Source: Desulfobacteraceae bacterium
GTDB lineage: Bacteria > Desulfobacterota > Desulfobacteria > Desulfobacterales > Desulfobacteraceae
DNA: 64,000 nt
Direction: 5' to 3'
Assembly: GCA_016743945.1 (NCBI GenBank)
Contig: JADGFI010000019.1
Location: 33,623 to 97,622 of the forward strand
In this document: positions 1 through 9,074 of the stretch, in pieces
Position numbering within the stretch: position 1 is the first letter of the stretch
Layout: the number at the start of each line of letters is the position of its first letter
Position numbers and translations under genes: made by a program
The notes under the pieces: generated by a model
What the model was told of the DNA's origin: nothing
Database searches by the model: none
The model's input: the letters and a program-made list of their open reading frames with translations, nothing else

Positions 1-71
1 GGGAGAGATTATCATGATCACGGGCTGCGTGATATGTCTTTATGGTTAGGGGTTATATTTGGGATCCCTTT

Positions 72-1802
72 TTATTGGCCCTTGAGTCGTTCAATATTTT
101 CCCTGGCAAAGGTGATGGCGGGGTCGATTTTAAGGGCCATTTCATAATATTTGATGGCAAGGGGGATGTCTTCCAACTCCCGAAAGCTTGATCCGATATT
201 GGCATAGTTAATGGCCAGGGAAGGGTCCACCTCAATGGCATTCTCAAAGTGGCCAATGGCCGTTTCATATCTCTTTGTCATGAAACAGCAGACCCCCATG
301 GTGTTGAAGATATCCGGGCGCTGGCTGTCAATGGCCAGGCCTTGTTCACAGGTGGAAAGAGAGCGTTCATATAGCCCAAGGTCCTTAAGGCATGTTCCCA
401 TGTGGGAATAGATATCCGGAAGGTTCAGCCGGGCCGGTTCCCTTGTAAGGCAGGCCTCAAATTCTTTCAATGCATTGTCATGCTCATACAGGGCATTGAA
501 CATAAGGCCCCTATAAAAACTTGTGTAGTATTGGCCGGGCAATGCTTGTTCAAGATCTTCGAGCCGGGCCAAAGCCTGTGCCGGGTCCAGGTTTTCCGTG
601 ATCAGCCGGGCTGCGAACATACCCACACTGGCGGCAACGGCCCGTTCCCTGAAATGGGCACCGGGCATGATGGAATAAAAGGCTGAAACCCCAAGCCCCT
701 CATGCATGGTATCAATTGCCAGGATATCAAAATTTTTATCGGCCAGGGCCTGGAGCAAATTTTCCACTTCGACCCGGATATTGTCGCAAGAAAGGTTGGG
801 CAATTCTTCCATGTCCACCATGGAATCAGGATTTGTGATAAAACGGGCATCCTCAATATCGGTGAATTTGGGCAGGCCCGAGGCGATGTAATTGGATCCT
901 GTATTAAAATCACCGGCAAGCTGTGCCGTCTCTGTCAGGGCACGACCCATGGCTTTTTGAGGGTCTGGGGAGGTGCCGGCGGTCCAGACAATTTCGCTCA
1001 TCTGGGGAAAGGTGGCAGGATCCCAGGCCAGAACACCAATGGTGGGGATACCGGTGTCCAGGGAAAAATCAGTGGCATAGACCTTTATTCCCTGGGCCTT
1101 GTATTTTGCCAAAAGTTCCTTTACAAGGGGATCGGTAAAAGAGCCCAGGCGGATGCCGGGGACTTTTAGGGTTTCATGGCTGACAATGGAGGAGGTATGG
1201 CGTTCCACCAATTCGCAGATCCCCTGGCTTAAGGCTTCTTCCGTACAATTTCCCGCACTGGGTCCGTTGAATTCATTGATCATGTAAAACCAGTTAAAGG
1301 GGATGAGGACTTCCTTTTTTTGGGTCAGATTGTATCCCTTTGTCCATTTAAGGGGGAGTTGATCAAAAATGGGTTTGACCTTGAGGGCATCATTCTTCTT
1401 GTCATGGACGGATTTTATGATCTGGGAAAAATCAAGTCCCTTGTCTCCCAGCTGTGCAGGGGTGGCATAAATGAAGTTTTCTTCCTTGTTTACAAAGGAA
1501 AAAAAACTGAACCGTTCGCCCAGTTCCATGACAGCACTGGCCTCGGATTGCTCAGGGGTCCCGCCTTTACCCATCTGTTTGTTGGTGCCGGTCACCCGTT
1601 TGGCATCTGCTCCGCACTCGGAAAAAAAGACCGGTATATCCAGCCGGCCGTTATCAATCCTCCGGGTCTGACTTAAAATGTCCAGATTCAGTGTTGCTGT
1701 TCGTTCTTTGAATCGTTTAACGGTCTCCGAAGGAGACATGATTTTGTCCTGATCGTAGGTATAGCCTTTTTTTGCGTCTTTTAATTGAATTTTATAACCC
1801 AT
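72..1802 (-). CDS. YcaO-domain protein with C-terminal TPR repeats
   Basis: The 576-residue product has a YcaO domain (about residues 30-390) followed by TPR repeats (about 400-570). Seen: paired acidic ATP/Mg-site stretches typical of YcaO (SEASAVMELGERFS near residue 90, EEALSQGICELVERH near 190), then helical repeats of the form YxxMGxCxxxxxxYxxA and YANIGSSFRELEDIPLAIKY. YcaO proteins use ATP to activate amide backbones; E. coli YcaO, of similar length and also with a helical C-terminus, supports RimO-dependent methylthiolation of ribosomal protein S12. No TfuA, McrA-like or precursor-peptide gene lies next to it, so an S12-type housekeeping role is more likely than peptide natural-product synthesis (inference). 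ATG start; AAGGG lies upstream in the message. Confidence 0.85.
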   Translation of the reverse strand: MGYKIQLKDAKKGYTYDQDKIMSPSETVKRFKERTATLNLDILSQTRRIDNGRLDIPVFFSECGADAKRVTGTNKQMGKGGTPEQSEASAVMELGERFSFFSFVNKEENFIYATPAQLGDKGLDFSQIIKSVHDKKNDALKVKPIFDQLPLKWTKGYNLTQKKEVLIPFNWFYMINEFNGPSAGNCTEEALSQGICELVERHTSSIVSHETLKVPGIRLGSFTDPLVKELLAKYKAQGIKVYATDFSLDTGIPTIGVLAWDPATFPQMSEIVWTAGTSPDPQKAMGRALTETAQLAGDFNTGSNYIASGLPKFTDIEDARFITNPDSMVDMEELPNLSCDNIRVEVENLLQALADKNFDILAIDTMHEGLGVSAFYSIMPGAHFRERAVAASVGMFAARLITENLDPAQALARLEDLEQALPGQYYTSFYRGLMFNALYEHDNALKEFEACLTREPARLNLPDIYSHMGTCLKDLGLYERSLSTCEQGLAIDSQRPDIFNTMGVCCFMTKRYETAIGHFENAIEVDPSLAINYANIGSSFRELEDIPLAIKYYEMALKIDPAITFARENIERLKGQ

Positions 1803-1868
1803 GGATGGTACCCTTTTTTGGAATATTTAAGCTTGCCTGGAATGAATTAACCCATTCATTAACCCGTG

Positions 1869-2300
1869 TTAATTAATCAAGACAATATCATCGCCGACCT
1901 TAATTCTGCCCCCTGTTAGAACCTTTGCAAATACACCTTCTTTGGGCATAATGCAATCCCCTGTGCGGTAATAGATGGCACATTTTTTATGGCATTCTTT
2001 CCCGATCTGGGTGATTTCGACCAGTGCTTCTTGTCCAAGACTTACCCGTTGACCGATTGGCAGGGATTTCCAGTCAATACCCGTGGTGGCGATGTTTTCG
2101 GCAAAATCACCAAAATTGAGTTTAAAGGCTTCGGTGCTGACCTTTTCAATGCTTTCGGCAGATAGGAAACTCAATTGCCGGTGCCAGTCTCCGGCATGGG
2201 CATCCTCTTTTATTCCATGGTTTTCAACGAGTTCAGCCTGGTCAACACATTTTTTTATGGTGCCTTTTTTCTTGCTTACGGCAATGGAGACGATTTTCAC
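1869..2300 (-). CDS. MOSC domain-containing protein
   Basis: A 143-residue stand-alone MOSC-type protein beginning VKIVSIAVSKKKGT. It has the family's GI.EDAHAG.WHRQLSFL pattern near residues 30-50 and the conserved cysteine region ITQIGKECHKKCAIY near residue 100. MOSC domains carry sulfur on that cysteine and are found in molybdenum-cofactor sulfurases and in small bacterial proteins such as YiiM. The frame is open to 2363, but a GTG at 2300 with AGGAG seven bases upstream is the best start; the longer N-terminus is not conserved-looking. It may serve molybdopterin metabolism, like the XdhC-type genes near 60 kb, but nothing adjacent proves this. Confidence 0.85.
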   Translation of the reverse strand: MKIVSIAVSKKKGTIKKCVDQAELVENHGIKEDAHAGDWHRQLSFLSAESIEKVSTEAFKLNFGDFAENIATTGIDWKSLPIGQRVSLGQEALVEITQIGKECHKKCAIYYRTGDCIMPKEGVFAKVLTGGRIKVGDDIVLIN

Positions 2301-2421
2301 GTGAACACTCCTGTAAAATAGTATATTTCCCGCAGAAATTTGTATTACAATGTAGCATAACAATTCAATATGAAAATGCCAGATTGATTTTAAATTGACA
2401 AAGTTCTACATTGGCCCTGGT

Positions 2422-3147
2422 TCAAAAGACCATGGCGTAGACCTGACCATTCTCTTTCCAGACTTGTGTGTCACACCCCTTGATGGATGTGGTAAAATGG
2501 CTTTTGTCGGCAATTTCAAAATCAAGGTGATCCATATCCATGATAAAAAGAGATCCTTTTTTACCCTGTTTTTCAATGACAAAATAGGCCGCTCTGCAGT
2601 TTCCAAATGCACAGAGACGCCCCCCCACAAGGAAACAGCCCTGGGTGTCCAGGTCCGGGAGTCGTACATTAAACCCAAGTTCTCGGTTAAACATTTCCAG
2701 GGCCTGGTAAAGGGTGGTGGCATCAAAGGAGATTTCCCTGTTTCCCTTTAAATGATCCGTGACGGCCTGTTTACTGATCTGGCCTATATTTTTAAAGGAA
2801 GAGGAGTGGAGGGTAAGAAGGCCCACCAGAATCATAACAAGGACCATTAGCCCTGCAACCCAGCCTGTGGTTTTGAGAGGTGTTACCCATTCTAGGTGAC
2901 CCGGTTTTGGTAAAAAGCGGTTGGAAACCGATGGGGCCATTTCAAGGTGCTTGTCTATTCTGGCTGCCAGGCCCCGGGGTAATTCCCTGTTGGCAAATGC
3001 CAGGGTGATCACTTGTCCTGCCTGGGTGTCCAGATCATAAAGCTGCTGGCAGTCAGAGCAGCCCAACCGATGTCCTCTTGTTTCGGGGGTATCCGGGTTA
3101 TTGCAATCCCGGGTCCGAAGCCAGTGATGAAACTCTTTACACTCCAT
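2422..3147 (-). CDS. Membrane-anchored anti-sigma factor (zinc-finger type)
   Basis: A 241-residue protein whose start overlaps the end of the ECF sigma gene by 11 bases, the usual sigma/anti-sigma arrangement. Seen: an N-terminal cysteine/histidine cluster with HRLGCSDC (H-x3-C-x2-C, the ZAS zinc motif) near residues 26-33, one transmembrane helix (VAGLMVLVMILVGLL, about residues 93-110), then an outer domain of about 120 residues. The N-terminal domain should hold the sigma factor at the membrane; the outer domain would sense the signal (inference from the family). The signal is unknown. Confidence 0.8.
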   Translation of the reverse strand: MECKEFHHWLRTRDCNNPDTPETRGHRLGCSDCQQLYDLDTQAGQVITLAFANRELPRGLAARIDKHLEMAPSVSNRFLPKPGHLEWVTPLKTTGWVAGLMVLVMILVGLLTLHSSSFKNIGQISKQAVTDHLKGNREISFDATTLYQALEMFNRELGFNVRLPDLDTQGCFLVGGRLCAFGNCRAAYFVIEKQGKKGSLFIMDMDHLDFEIADKSHFTTSIKGCDTQVWKENGQVYAMVF

Positions 3148-3727
3148 GTTTTGGATATTGCCGTTTAAAATTAATGTTTAATATCTTGGCTCTGGTATGG
3201 TGCCTTTGTTTTAATAACCTTTTTTTTAACCCTTCCCTTGCCCGGGTTAATCGGGACATGACGGTTCCCATGGGGATGTCAAGGGTGTCGGCTATGTCTC
3301 GGTAAAGCATATCATCCATATAGTAAAGGGTCAAAACTTCTCTGTATTTTACGGGAAGATTGTCAATGGCTGCTTCGAGCATGTTTATACTCGATTTATC
3401 CATAAGGATTTCTTCTGCACCCTTTTGCTTTATATGATTTTTTAAAAATTCAATATAATCGGTTTCAGACATCCGTTGCTGGTTTTTATTTTTTTGGCAG
3501 TTTTTTAGAAAATTATTTCTCAGGATCCGCAATAACCAGGGCTTGCACCTTGAGGGCTCCTTTAACTGGTGAAATTTGTTAAATGCCATCAGATAGGTTT
3601 CCTGGACAATATCCTCCGCATCAAACACATTGCCTGTATATTTTAAGGCCACATTATATAAAAGTTTCATGTGCGGGTATGCCAGTTCTTTAAACGCATT
3701 GCTGTATGCCGCTTGTTTGGTTCCCAT
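3137..3727 (-). CDS. ECF-type RNA polymerase sigma-70 factor
   Basis: A 196-residue sigma factor with region 2 (VFDAEDIVQETYLMAFNKF, about residues 40-60) and a region 4 helix-turn-helix (LPVKYREVLTLYYMDDM, then DIADTLDIPMGTVMSRLTRAR, about 125-165). The open frame reaches 3796, but ATG at 3727 with AGGAAA seven bases upstream begins MGTKQAAYSNAFKEL and fits family length. The linker between regions 2 and 4 is lysine- and glutamine-rich. It is transcribed just before its anti-sigma factor, so the two are probably co-regulated; ECF factors often activate their own promoter, but no promoter motif could be confirmed here. Confidence 0.88.
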   Translation of the reverse strand: MGTKQAAYSNAFKELAYPHMKLLYNVALKYTGNVFDAEDIVQETYLMAFNKFHQLKEPSRCKPWLLRILRNNFLKNCQKNKNQQRMSETDYIEFLKNHIKQKGAEEILMDKSSINMLEAAIDNLPVKYREVLTLYYMDDMLYRDIADTLDIPMGTVMSRLTRAREGLKKRLLKQRHHTRAKILNINFKRQYPKHGV

Positions 3728-3979
3728 TTGATCATTTCCTGATTTTGCCCCTCGTTCCTCTAAGGTAATCAGAATATGGATCAATTCAATTGCCAATGGT
3801 CGTTTTCTTTTTGTATCCCGAAGTTTTTCTGGCAGGTCGGAAACAAGACAAGTGCTTCATGGCCTTTATCTTAAGACATATTGATCTGTTTTTTTATTCC
3901 CCTGTTTTTTGCAGACGCCGGGTGAGTTCGCCTAGAAGTTCATTCTTATTCCATGGGATAACATCAGGTGTTTTTTATT

Positions 3980-5089
3980 TTAATCAGATTTTATTTTAAT
4001 CAGGGGAATAAATTTCAGATTGGCCTTTGGAAAGGGAAATTCATTTATTTGAGAAATCTGAATCCAACGATAATCAATGGGACCTGTCAAGGCGATTTCT
4101 CCGGAAATATAGTGGCAGTAAAATACATCCATTTCAATCTTAAAATGGGTATAGGCATGTTTTATCCGGGTCAAAAAAGAATCGATTTTGACGTGAATCC
4201 CGGTCTCCTCCCTGATTTCCCGGATGCATGCAGATTGGCTGTCTTCACCCTTTTCAAGCTTTCCGCCGGGAAATTCCCATAGCCCTCCCAAAAGACCATC
4301 CAATCGCCTTCTGGTAATGAGCAGCTGTCCGTTTTTTCGGACAATGCCCACGGCAATTGTCCGGGTGGGCACTCGTTTGGAGGGAACCCGGACGGGAAAT
4401 CGATCAAGGGTTTGGGCGTTAAGGGCCGAACATAGTCCGGACAGGGGGCAATCACTGCATTTGGGAGCGGCGGGTGTGCAGACAAGAGCACCCAATTCCA
4501 TCATCGCCTGGTTAAAGGTGGATGGATCTGTTCTTTCCAAAAGGGTTTGGGCCAATGCTTTAAACTGCTTGTGGGCTGATGGTTGGTTTACAGGATGTTC
4601 AAGGCAGAACAGTCTTGCCAGAACCCGTTTGACATTGCCGTCCACAACGGCATGGCAATTGCCAAAGGCAATGCTTTGAACGGCTGCGGCAATATATTCG
4701 CCCACCCCGGGCAGGGCTAAAAATGGGGCAAACTGGTCGGGTATTTTCCCCTTAAGATCCGTTGTCAAAAGAATTGCAGCCTTGTGAAGGTTTCTGGCCC
4801 GGGCATAATAGCCCAAGCCTTCCCAGGCTTTTAAAACCCGTTCAAGGTCTGCTGCGGCCAGGTCTTTGACCGAAGGGAAGGCGTCCATGAACTTTAAATA
4901 ATAGGGAATAACCGTTTTGACCTGGGTTTGCTGGAGCATGACCTCGGACACCCAGATGGCAAAGGGGTCATTGGTTTCCCGCCAGGGGAGGTTTCGTTGG
5001 TGGACCCCATACCAGGACATTAATTTTGTTTGAATGGAACCTATCATTTCAGGGGATATTTCCGTGGATATTTTAGGGGGCGGTTTCAA
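3980..5089 (-). CDS. mutY: A/G-specific adenine glycosylase MutY
   Basis: A base-excision repair enzyme of 369 residues that removes adenine mispaired with 8-oxoguanine. Seen: the N-terminal HhH-GPD glycosylase fold with WREtNDPFAIWVSEVMLQQT (active-site Glu), the helix-hairpin-helix LPGVGEYIAAAV and catalytic region VVDGNVKRVLARL, the iron-sulfur loop C-x6-C-x2-C-x5-C (CTPAAPKCSDCPLSGLC, about residues 208-224), then a C-terminal MutT-like domain (LWEFPGGKLEKGE). The start is a TTG with AAAGGA nine bases upstream; it overlaps the stop of the preceding transglutaminase gene by four bases, so the two are translationally coupled. The stop lies inside a 16-bp tandem duplication (about 3973-4003), see findings. 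Confidence 0.93.
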   Translation of the reverse strand: MKPPPKISTEISPEMIGSIQTKLMSWYGVHQRNLPWRETNDPFAIWVSEVMLQQTQVKTVIPYYLKFMDAFPSVKDLAAADLERVLKAWEGLGYYARARNLHKAAILLTTDLKGKIPDQFAPFLALPGVGEYIAAAVQSIAFGNCHAVVDGNVKRVLARLFCLEHPVNQPSAHKQFKALAQTLLERTDPSTFNQAMMELGALVCTPAAPKCSDCPLSGLCSALNAQTLDRFPVRVPSKRVPTRTIAVGIVRKNGQLLITRRRLDGLLGGLWEFPGGKLEKGEDSQSACIREIREETGIHVKIDSFLTRIKHAYTHFKIEMDVFYCHYISGEIALTGPIDYRWIQISQINEFPFPKANLKFIPLIKIKSD

Positions 5090-7164
5090 TGGGTGGGATC
5101 CTTTGATAGAGGTATTTTGGGTGGCGGAACTTGTTTGGGGTTAAAGTTTTTGATGCGGCCTTTCAAGTCTTTCAGGGTTGTGTACGGGCACTCTTTTTGG
5201 AATCGAAGTTGCACATAAAGGTTTGTGATCTTCATGATGTCCTTTTTTAGATCCGGCCTTTTTTTACCAGAAATATTTGCAAAGTCAATGGCCCCCTGGT
5301 CCGGCCGTTTGGTCAGACCCAGTTTACCAAGACTGTTGCAGAACAGACCATAGACTTGCTGCACCGGGTCGGGTCTGTCTTTTTTTAATTGAAACAGCCA
5401 AAATAGAAAGCCTGAGAATCCAGCCAGGGACACAAGGGTCACCAGGGCCAGAATTAATGGGGTCCCGGCAAATCCAGTCCATTTTCCCAGGCCCAGCTTT
5501 TTCAGAAAGGCTTTTTGTTCAAAATAGGAATATCCTGTGAACCAGGCTTCCCAGCGCATGTTGGCAGCATCCAGAGCAAAGGTTAGCTTTTGGAAAAAAG
5601 AGAAGCGTCCGGCAAAAGACTTAAGGTTGGCAGATGAACCGTCGGGATTTGTTTCCATCCGTTCCGGTGCCACGGCCATTGTGGGATCCACCCGGATCCA
5701 GCCATCGTTTGAGTCAAAGATCTCCACCCAGGCATGGGCATAGGACTGGCGGATGGTCAGATAATTGCCATAGGGATTGTGTTCCCCGCCTAAGTATCCG
5801 CCCACAACCCTGGACGGAACTTCCAGTACATTCATCATGAAGGCAAAGGCCGATGCAAAATGTTCGCAATATCCCTCTTTTGATTCAAAAAGGAAGGAAT
5901 CAATGGGGTGGCCTTGGGCCCTGGGGGGATTCAGGGTATAAACAAATTGATTTTTCGTGAAATAGGCCAGCAGCGCTTGGGCTTTTTCTGTTGGACTGGC
6001 TGCTTTCCCGACGATTGTCCGGGCCAATGCCCGGGTTTTTGGATTTTTAGCTGTTGCTGTTGAAATGATGCCGGCGGCCATCTCTTTTGCAGAGACCCGG
6101 CCTGATATCTGGGGGGGTATAGGGTCGGCGCCATAACCTGGTGCTCCAAGTGCTATCCCTCCGGCATTGGCAGTTGTCAGATTTTTTCTATCCGTTATCA
6201 TAAAAGAATCCGGAATAAGGGAGGTGACTTCATATTGAATTTTTTGTGTCACCGGTCTCCGGGATTTCAGGGTGTGAGCGGCAGTAAGGTCTGCCCAGTT
6301 CGGGCCTTTAATTGGTCTGTCCAGGGTCATTAGCCAGAGACTGTTATGGGGCGCCAAAAGGATGGTATAGGTAAGGATTTTTCCCGGCGGGACAAGGGTG
6401 GGGGGGAAAGGCAGGCCCACCTCCTGGGTAGTCCAGGTTTTTCCGTCAAATTTTTGAAACACCACTCCTTTCCAATAAAGTTGGTTTGCCTCTGGCAAGG
6501 GACCGCCAAATTCTGCCCGAAAGGCCGGGGTATGGTCCTGGGCCAGGCGTGTGATACTTCCCGGGCTCAGACGGTCTGAAAAACCGGTTTTGCCAAGGGA
6601 TTTGTCTTGAATGCCGAACAAGCTGCCGGGAAGCCTGGGAAAGAGCAGAAACAAAAGGACCATCAGGGGAATGGCCTGGGCCAGAATTTTGCCGCCCAGG
6701 TTGACGCTTTCACGGAATCTGTCTTTGGGGGCATTGATTCGGACAAGGGCGATGGTGGTTACAAATACACTGAAAAACATGTAGAGAACAATGAACATGG
6801 ATTCCGACCGGAACAGACTGGTAATGATGATGAAATAGGTCAAAAGCACCGTGATCATCTGGTGGCGGTGGGTGGCCATTTCAAAGGGTTTGATGGCTGC
6901 CATGAGTGCCAGAAGCCCGATAAAGGCATCTGCCCCTAGCTGGACACGATAGGTCAGCAGCAGCCCGACAATTCCGGTAATGGCCAGCCCATATCGGACA
7001 GGGGCGCCGGGCATGGGCCATCCGGTTTTCAACCGTACCAGCATATACCCCCACATGACAAGACACCAGGCATTGATCCACAGGGGAAGCCCCGGCGTGT
7101 GTGGGGCAATGGCCACCACAAGGGCACAAATGATGGGGATAACAATGGCAGATTCTTTTGTCAC
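5086..7164 (-). CDS. TgpA-like membrane transglutaminase (DUF3488/transglutaminase core)
   Basis: A 692-residue membrane protein: about five to six N-terminal transmembrane helices (residues 5-190), a periplasmic transglutaminase core, another helix near residue 560 and a short DUF4129-like cytoplasmic tail. The Cys-His-Asp triad is visible as EGYCEHFA, SYAHAWVE and RVDPT (about residues 430-495). Pseudomonas TgpA is the best-known relative and is needed for normal growth; its substrate is not settled. It starts at GTG overlapping the DUF58 stop (GTGA) and ends by overlapping mutY. The MoxR - DUF58 - TgpA order is a widespread conserved module, which supports the call. Confidence 0.88.
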   Translation of the reverse strand: MTKESAIVIPIICALVVAIAPHTPGLPLWINAWCLVMWGYMLVRLKTGWPMPGAPVRYGLAITGIVGLLLTYRVQLGADAFIGLLALMAAIKPFEMATHRHQMITVLLTYFIIITSLFRSESMFIVLYMFFSVFVTTIALVRINAPKDRFRESVNLGGKILAQAIPLMVLLFLLFPRLPGSLFGIQDKSLGKTGFSDRLSPGSITRLAQDHTPAFRAEFGGPLPEANQLYWKGVVFQKFDGKTWTTQEVGLPFPPTLVPPGKILTYTILLAPHNSLWLMTLDRPIKGPNWADLTAAHTLKSRRPVTQKIQYEVTSLIPDSFMITDRKNLTTANAGGIALGAPGYGADPIPPQISGRVSAKEMAAGIISTATAKNPKTRALARTIVGKAASPTEKAQALLAYFTKNQFVYTLNPPRAQGHPIDSFLFESKEGYCEHFASAFAFMMNVLEVPSRVVGGYLGGEHNPYGNYLTIRQSYAHAWVEIFDSNDGWIRVDPTMAVAPERMETNPDGSSANLKSFAGRFSFFQKLTFALDAANMRWEAWFTGYSYFEQKAFLKKLGLGKWTGFAGTPLILALVTLVSLAGFSGFLFWLFQLKKDRPDPVQQVYGLFCNSLGKLGLTKRPDQGAIDFANISGKKRPDLKKDIMKITNLYVQLRFQKECPYTTLKDLKGRIKNFNPKQVPPPKIPLSKDPTH

Positions 7165-8087
7165 GGGGCACCCCTTTTAAGACCAGGCCCATTTTGAGGA
7201 TCGGGTCTCTCCTGCAAATTAAAAACAGCCAATGCCTTTAAACAATGGTGTTGATGGGATTTTCCCTGAGTAGGATTTTTCACAAACCCGGGCAACCTTA
7301 ACCCGTATTCCATTTGCTGACCCTCGGCCGTGAGGATCATGTCGCAAAGACGGGAGAGCTTAAACTCCATATTCCTGCCGGGCATGACATCAAAATCGAG
7401 CATGACGCAGGGGCTGTCTTCTGCTGTAAAATTTTTGATAAACAGGCCTCTTCCCCTGGACAAGGCTTTCCATGAAATCCGATTGATACTATGACCGGGC
7501 TGGTATTGTTTTAACCCCTGGAAGTCGTCGATCCCCTGGCGCAAGGTCTCCTCTTTTCCGTCGGGCAATTTTCCGCTTTGGGCTGTCCTATAAGCGCCCG
7601 GGATCGGCCGGGGATAGACAAGGCAGTTTGCCTCCACCGGGAGACGGGTGCAAAAGGTGAAAAGTCCAAAGGGGTAAACACTTTTAAGGGTCAAAGCTTT
7701 GGGATGCAAAATTCCGCGTTCCTTTGCCAAAATATCTATTTGAAGGATTTTTTCTTTGTAAATGGTTACAAAAAGAGGGTTCTGGGGTACCAGGGAAAAT
7801 GTGATGGATCGCCCCCCTGTTGCCGGGGCGTTGACATGGACAGGAAAAATGGCGGTTTGACCGGCAAATACCGGCAGAGGGGATAGGTATTGTATTTCAA
7901 TCCCCACAAGGTTTTTAAAGGAATGAAAAATGGAAATCAGGGCCATACCCCCCAGCAGAAAGACAAGGATAAATCCGGCATTGTTGTTGTAGTTGATGGC
8001 GCCTAACAGCATGGCGATGAGGATGGCCAGGAACAAAAATCCATGCTGGGTGGGGAAAATGGACACCTGTTTCCGGCTCAATTTCAT
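7161..8087 (-). CDS. DUF58 domain-containing protein
   Basis: A 308-residue protein with two N-terminal transmembrane helices (GFLFLAILIAMLLGAINY and AGFILVFLLGGMALISIF, residues 15-55), then an immunoglobulin-like region and the DUF58 signature around residues 190-225 (DFQGLKQYQPGHSINRISWK). DUF58 proteins are linked to MoxR ATPases and carry a von Willebrand-like fold; they are thought to act in envelope-related assembly or chaperoning, without an agreed biochemical role. Here it sits between moxR and the transglutaminase gene with a four-base overlap to the latter. ATG start after AAAAGGG. Confidence 0.87.
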   Translation of the reverse strand: MKLSRKQVSIFPTQHGFLFLAILIAMLLGAINYNNNAGFILVFLLGGMALISIFHSFKNLVGIEIQYLSPLPVFAGQTAIFPVHVNAPATGGRSITFSLVPQNPLFVTIYKEKILQIDILAKERGILHPKALTLKSVYPFGLFTFCTRLPVEANCLVYPRPIPGAYRTAQSGKLPDGKEETLRQGIDDFQGLKQYQPGHSINRISWKALSRGRGLFIKNFTAEDSPCVMLDFDVMPGRNMEFKLSRLCDMILTAEGQQMEYGLRLPGFVKNPTQGKSHQHHCLKALAVFNLQERPDPQNGPGLKRGAP

Positions 8088-8141
8088 GGCAGGCCCTTTT
8101 GTTTATACCTGTTATACCGGAAGATCATGGATCTGGCCCCG

Positions 8142-9062
8142 TCAAACCGGGACTGGTACTCGTGAAAACAGTTCCATGAGCCTGTCCCGGGGAATTCCCG
8201 TGAGATCTTGGGCAGATCTGAGTCGATGGCCGGCTACCCAGGGCAGGATATGTTGCAGGTCCTCGGGCAGGGTATGATCTCTGCCGTGGAGGAATGCCCA
8301 GGCCTTTGCCGCCCGGGAAAGGGACAGGCCTGCCCGGGGGGAGAGGCCGATCTGAAATTCTGGTGACCGCCGGGTAAACCCAAGAAGGTCCTGGAGATAC
8401 GCCAGGAAAATATCTGAAGAGTGGACCTGGTCTACCTGTTTCTGGACCCGGATGACATCCGATTGGCTCATACAGCAGTCAATTGCTGCCATGGCCTGGT
8501 CTGCGCCTTCTCCCTTGAGGATTTTTTTTTCGGCTTTCCTGTCTGGATATCCCAGCTCAATACGCATGAGGAACCTATCCATTTGGGATTCGGGTAATAA
8601 AAAGGTACCGGCCTGCTCCAAAGGATTTTGGGTGGCAATGACAAAAAAAGGGCTTTCAAGGGCGCGGGTTTCTCCCTCAAAGGTGACCTGCTCCTCTTCC
8701 ATGGCTTCGAGCAGGGCACTCTGGCTTTTGGGGGTGGCCCGGTTGATTTCATCTGCCAGAAAAACCTGGGTAAAGATGGGACCGGCATGGAAGCAAAAAC
8801 GGCTGGTGTTCTGATCAAATACCGACATGCCCAAAATATCGCCGGGCAAAAGATCCGCCGTGAATTGCATCCGCTGAAATTTTAAGCCCATGCATTTGGC
8901 CAAGACCTTGGCCAGGGTCGTTTTTCCAATGCCGGGAAAGTCTTCAATTAACAAATGACCCCGGGCAAAAAAACAGGTCAGAGCCAGGCGGATCTGGGGT
9001 TTTTTCCCCAGAATCACACTGGAAATCGTGTTGACAATCTCTTCAAATTCCTGGGTCATCAT
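8142..9062 (-). CDS. MoxR-family AAA+ ATPase
   Basis: A 306-residue MoxR-type AAA+ ATPase. Seen: Walker A (FPGIGKTTLAKVLAK, about residues 37-51), Walker B (FLADEINRATPKSQSALLEAMEE, with the ADEIN core), sensor 1 (VIATQNPLEQ), and a C-terminal lid with SPRAGLSLSRAAKAWA. MoxR ATPases act as chaperones for VWA/DUF58 partner proteins, and the DUF58 gene follows directly. The start is uncertain: TTG at 9068, ATG at 9062 and ATG at 9059 are in frame after AGGA; 9062 gives the most usual spacing. It lies only a few bases downstream of pepA, so it may be read through from it. Confidence 0.9.
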   Translation of the reverse strand: MMTQEFEEIVNTISSVILGKKPQIRLALTCFFARGHLLIEDFPGIGKTTLAKVLAKCMGLKFQRMQFTADLLPGDILGMSVFDQNTSRFCFHAGPIFTQVFLADEINRATPKSQSALLEAMEEEQVTFEGETRALESPFFVIATQNPLEQAGTFLLPESQMDRFLMRIELGYPDRKAEKKILKGEGADQAMAAIDCCMSQSDVIRVQKQVDQVHSSDIFLAYLQDLLGFTRRSPEFQIGLSPRAGLSLSRAAKAWAFLHGRDHTLPEDLQHILPWVAGHRLRSAQDLTGIPRDRLMELFSRVPVPV

Positions 9063-9074
9063 GGACAATTGTTC

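Noticed and set aside
402..1676. Several plus-strand ORFs antisense to the YcaO gene
   Set aside because: They are frame shadows of a gene with clear family motifs.
6607..6939. Plus-strand 110-codon ORF inside the transglutaminase gene
   Set aside because: Charged, repetitive composition typical of antisense of membrane helices; no start signal.
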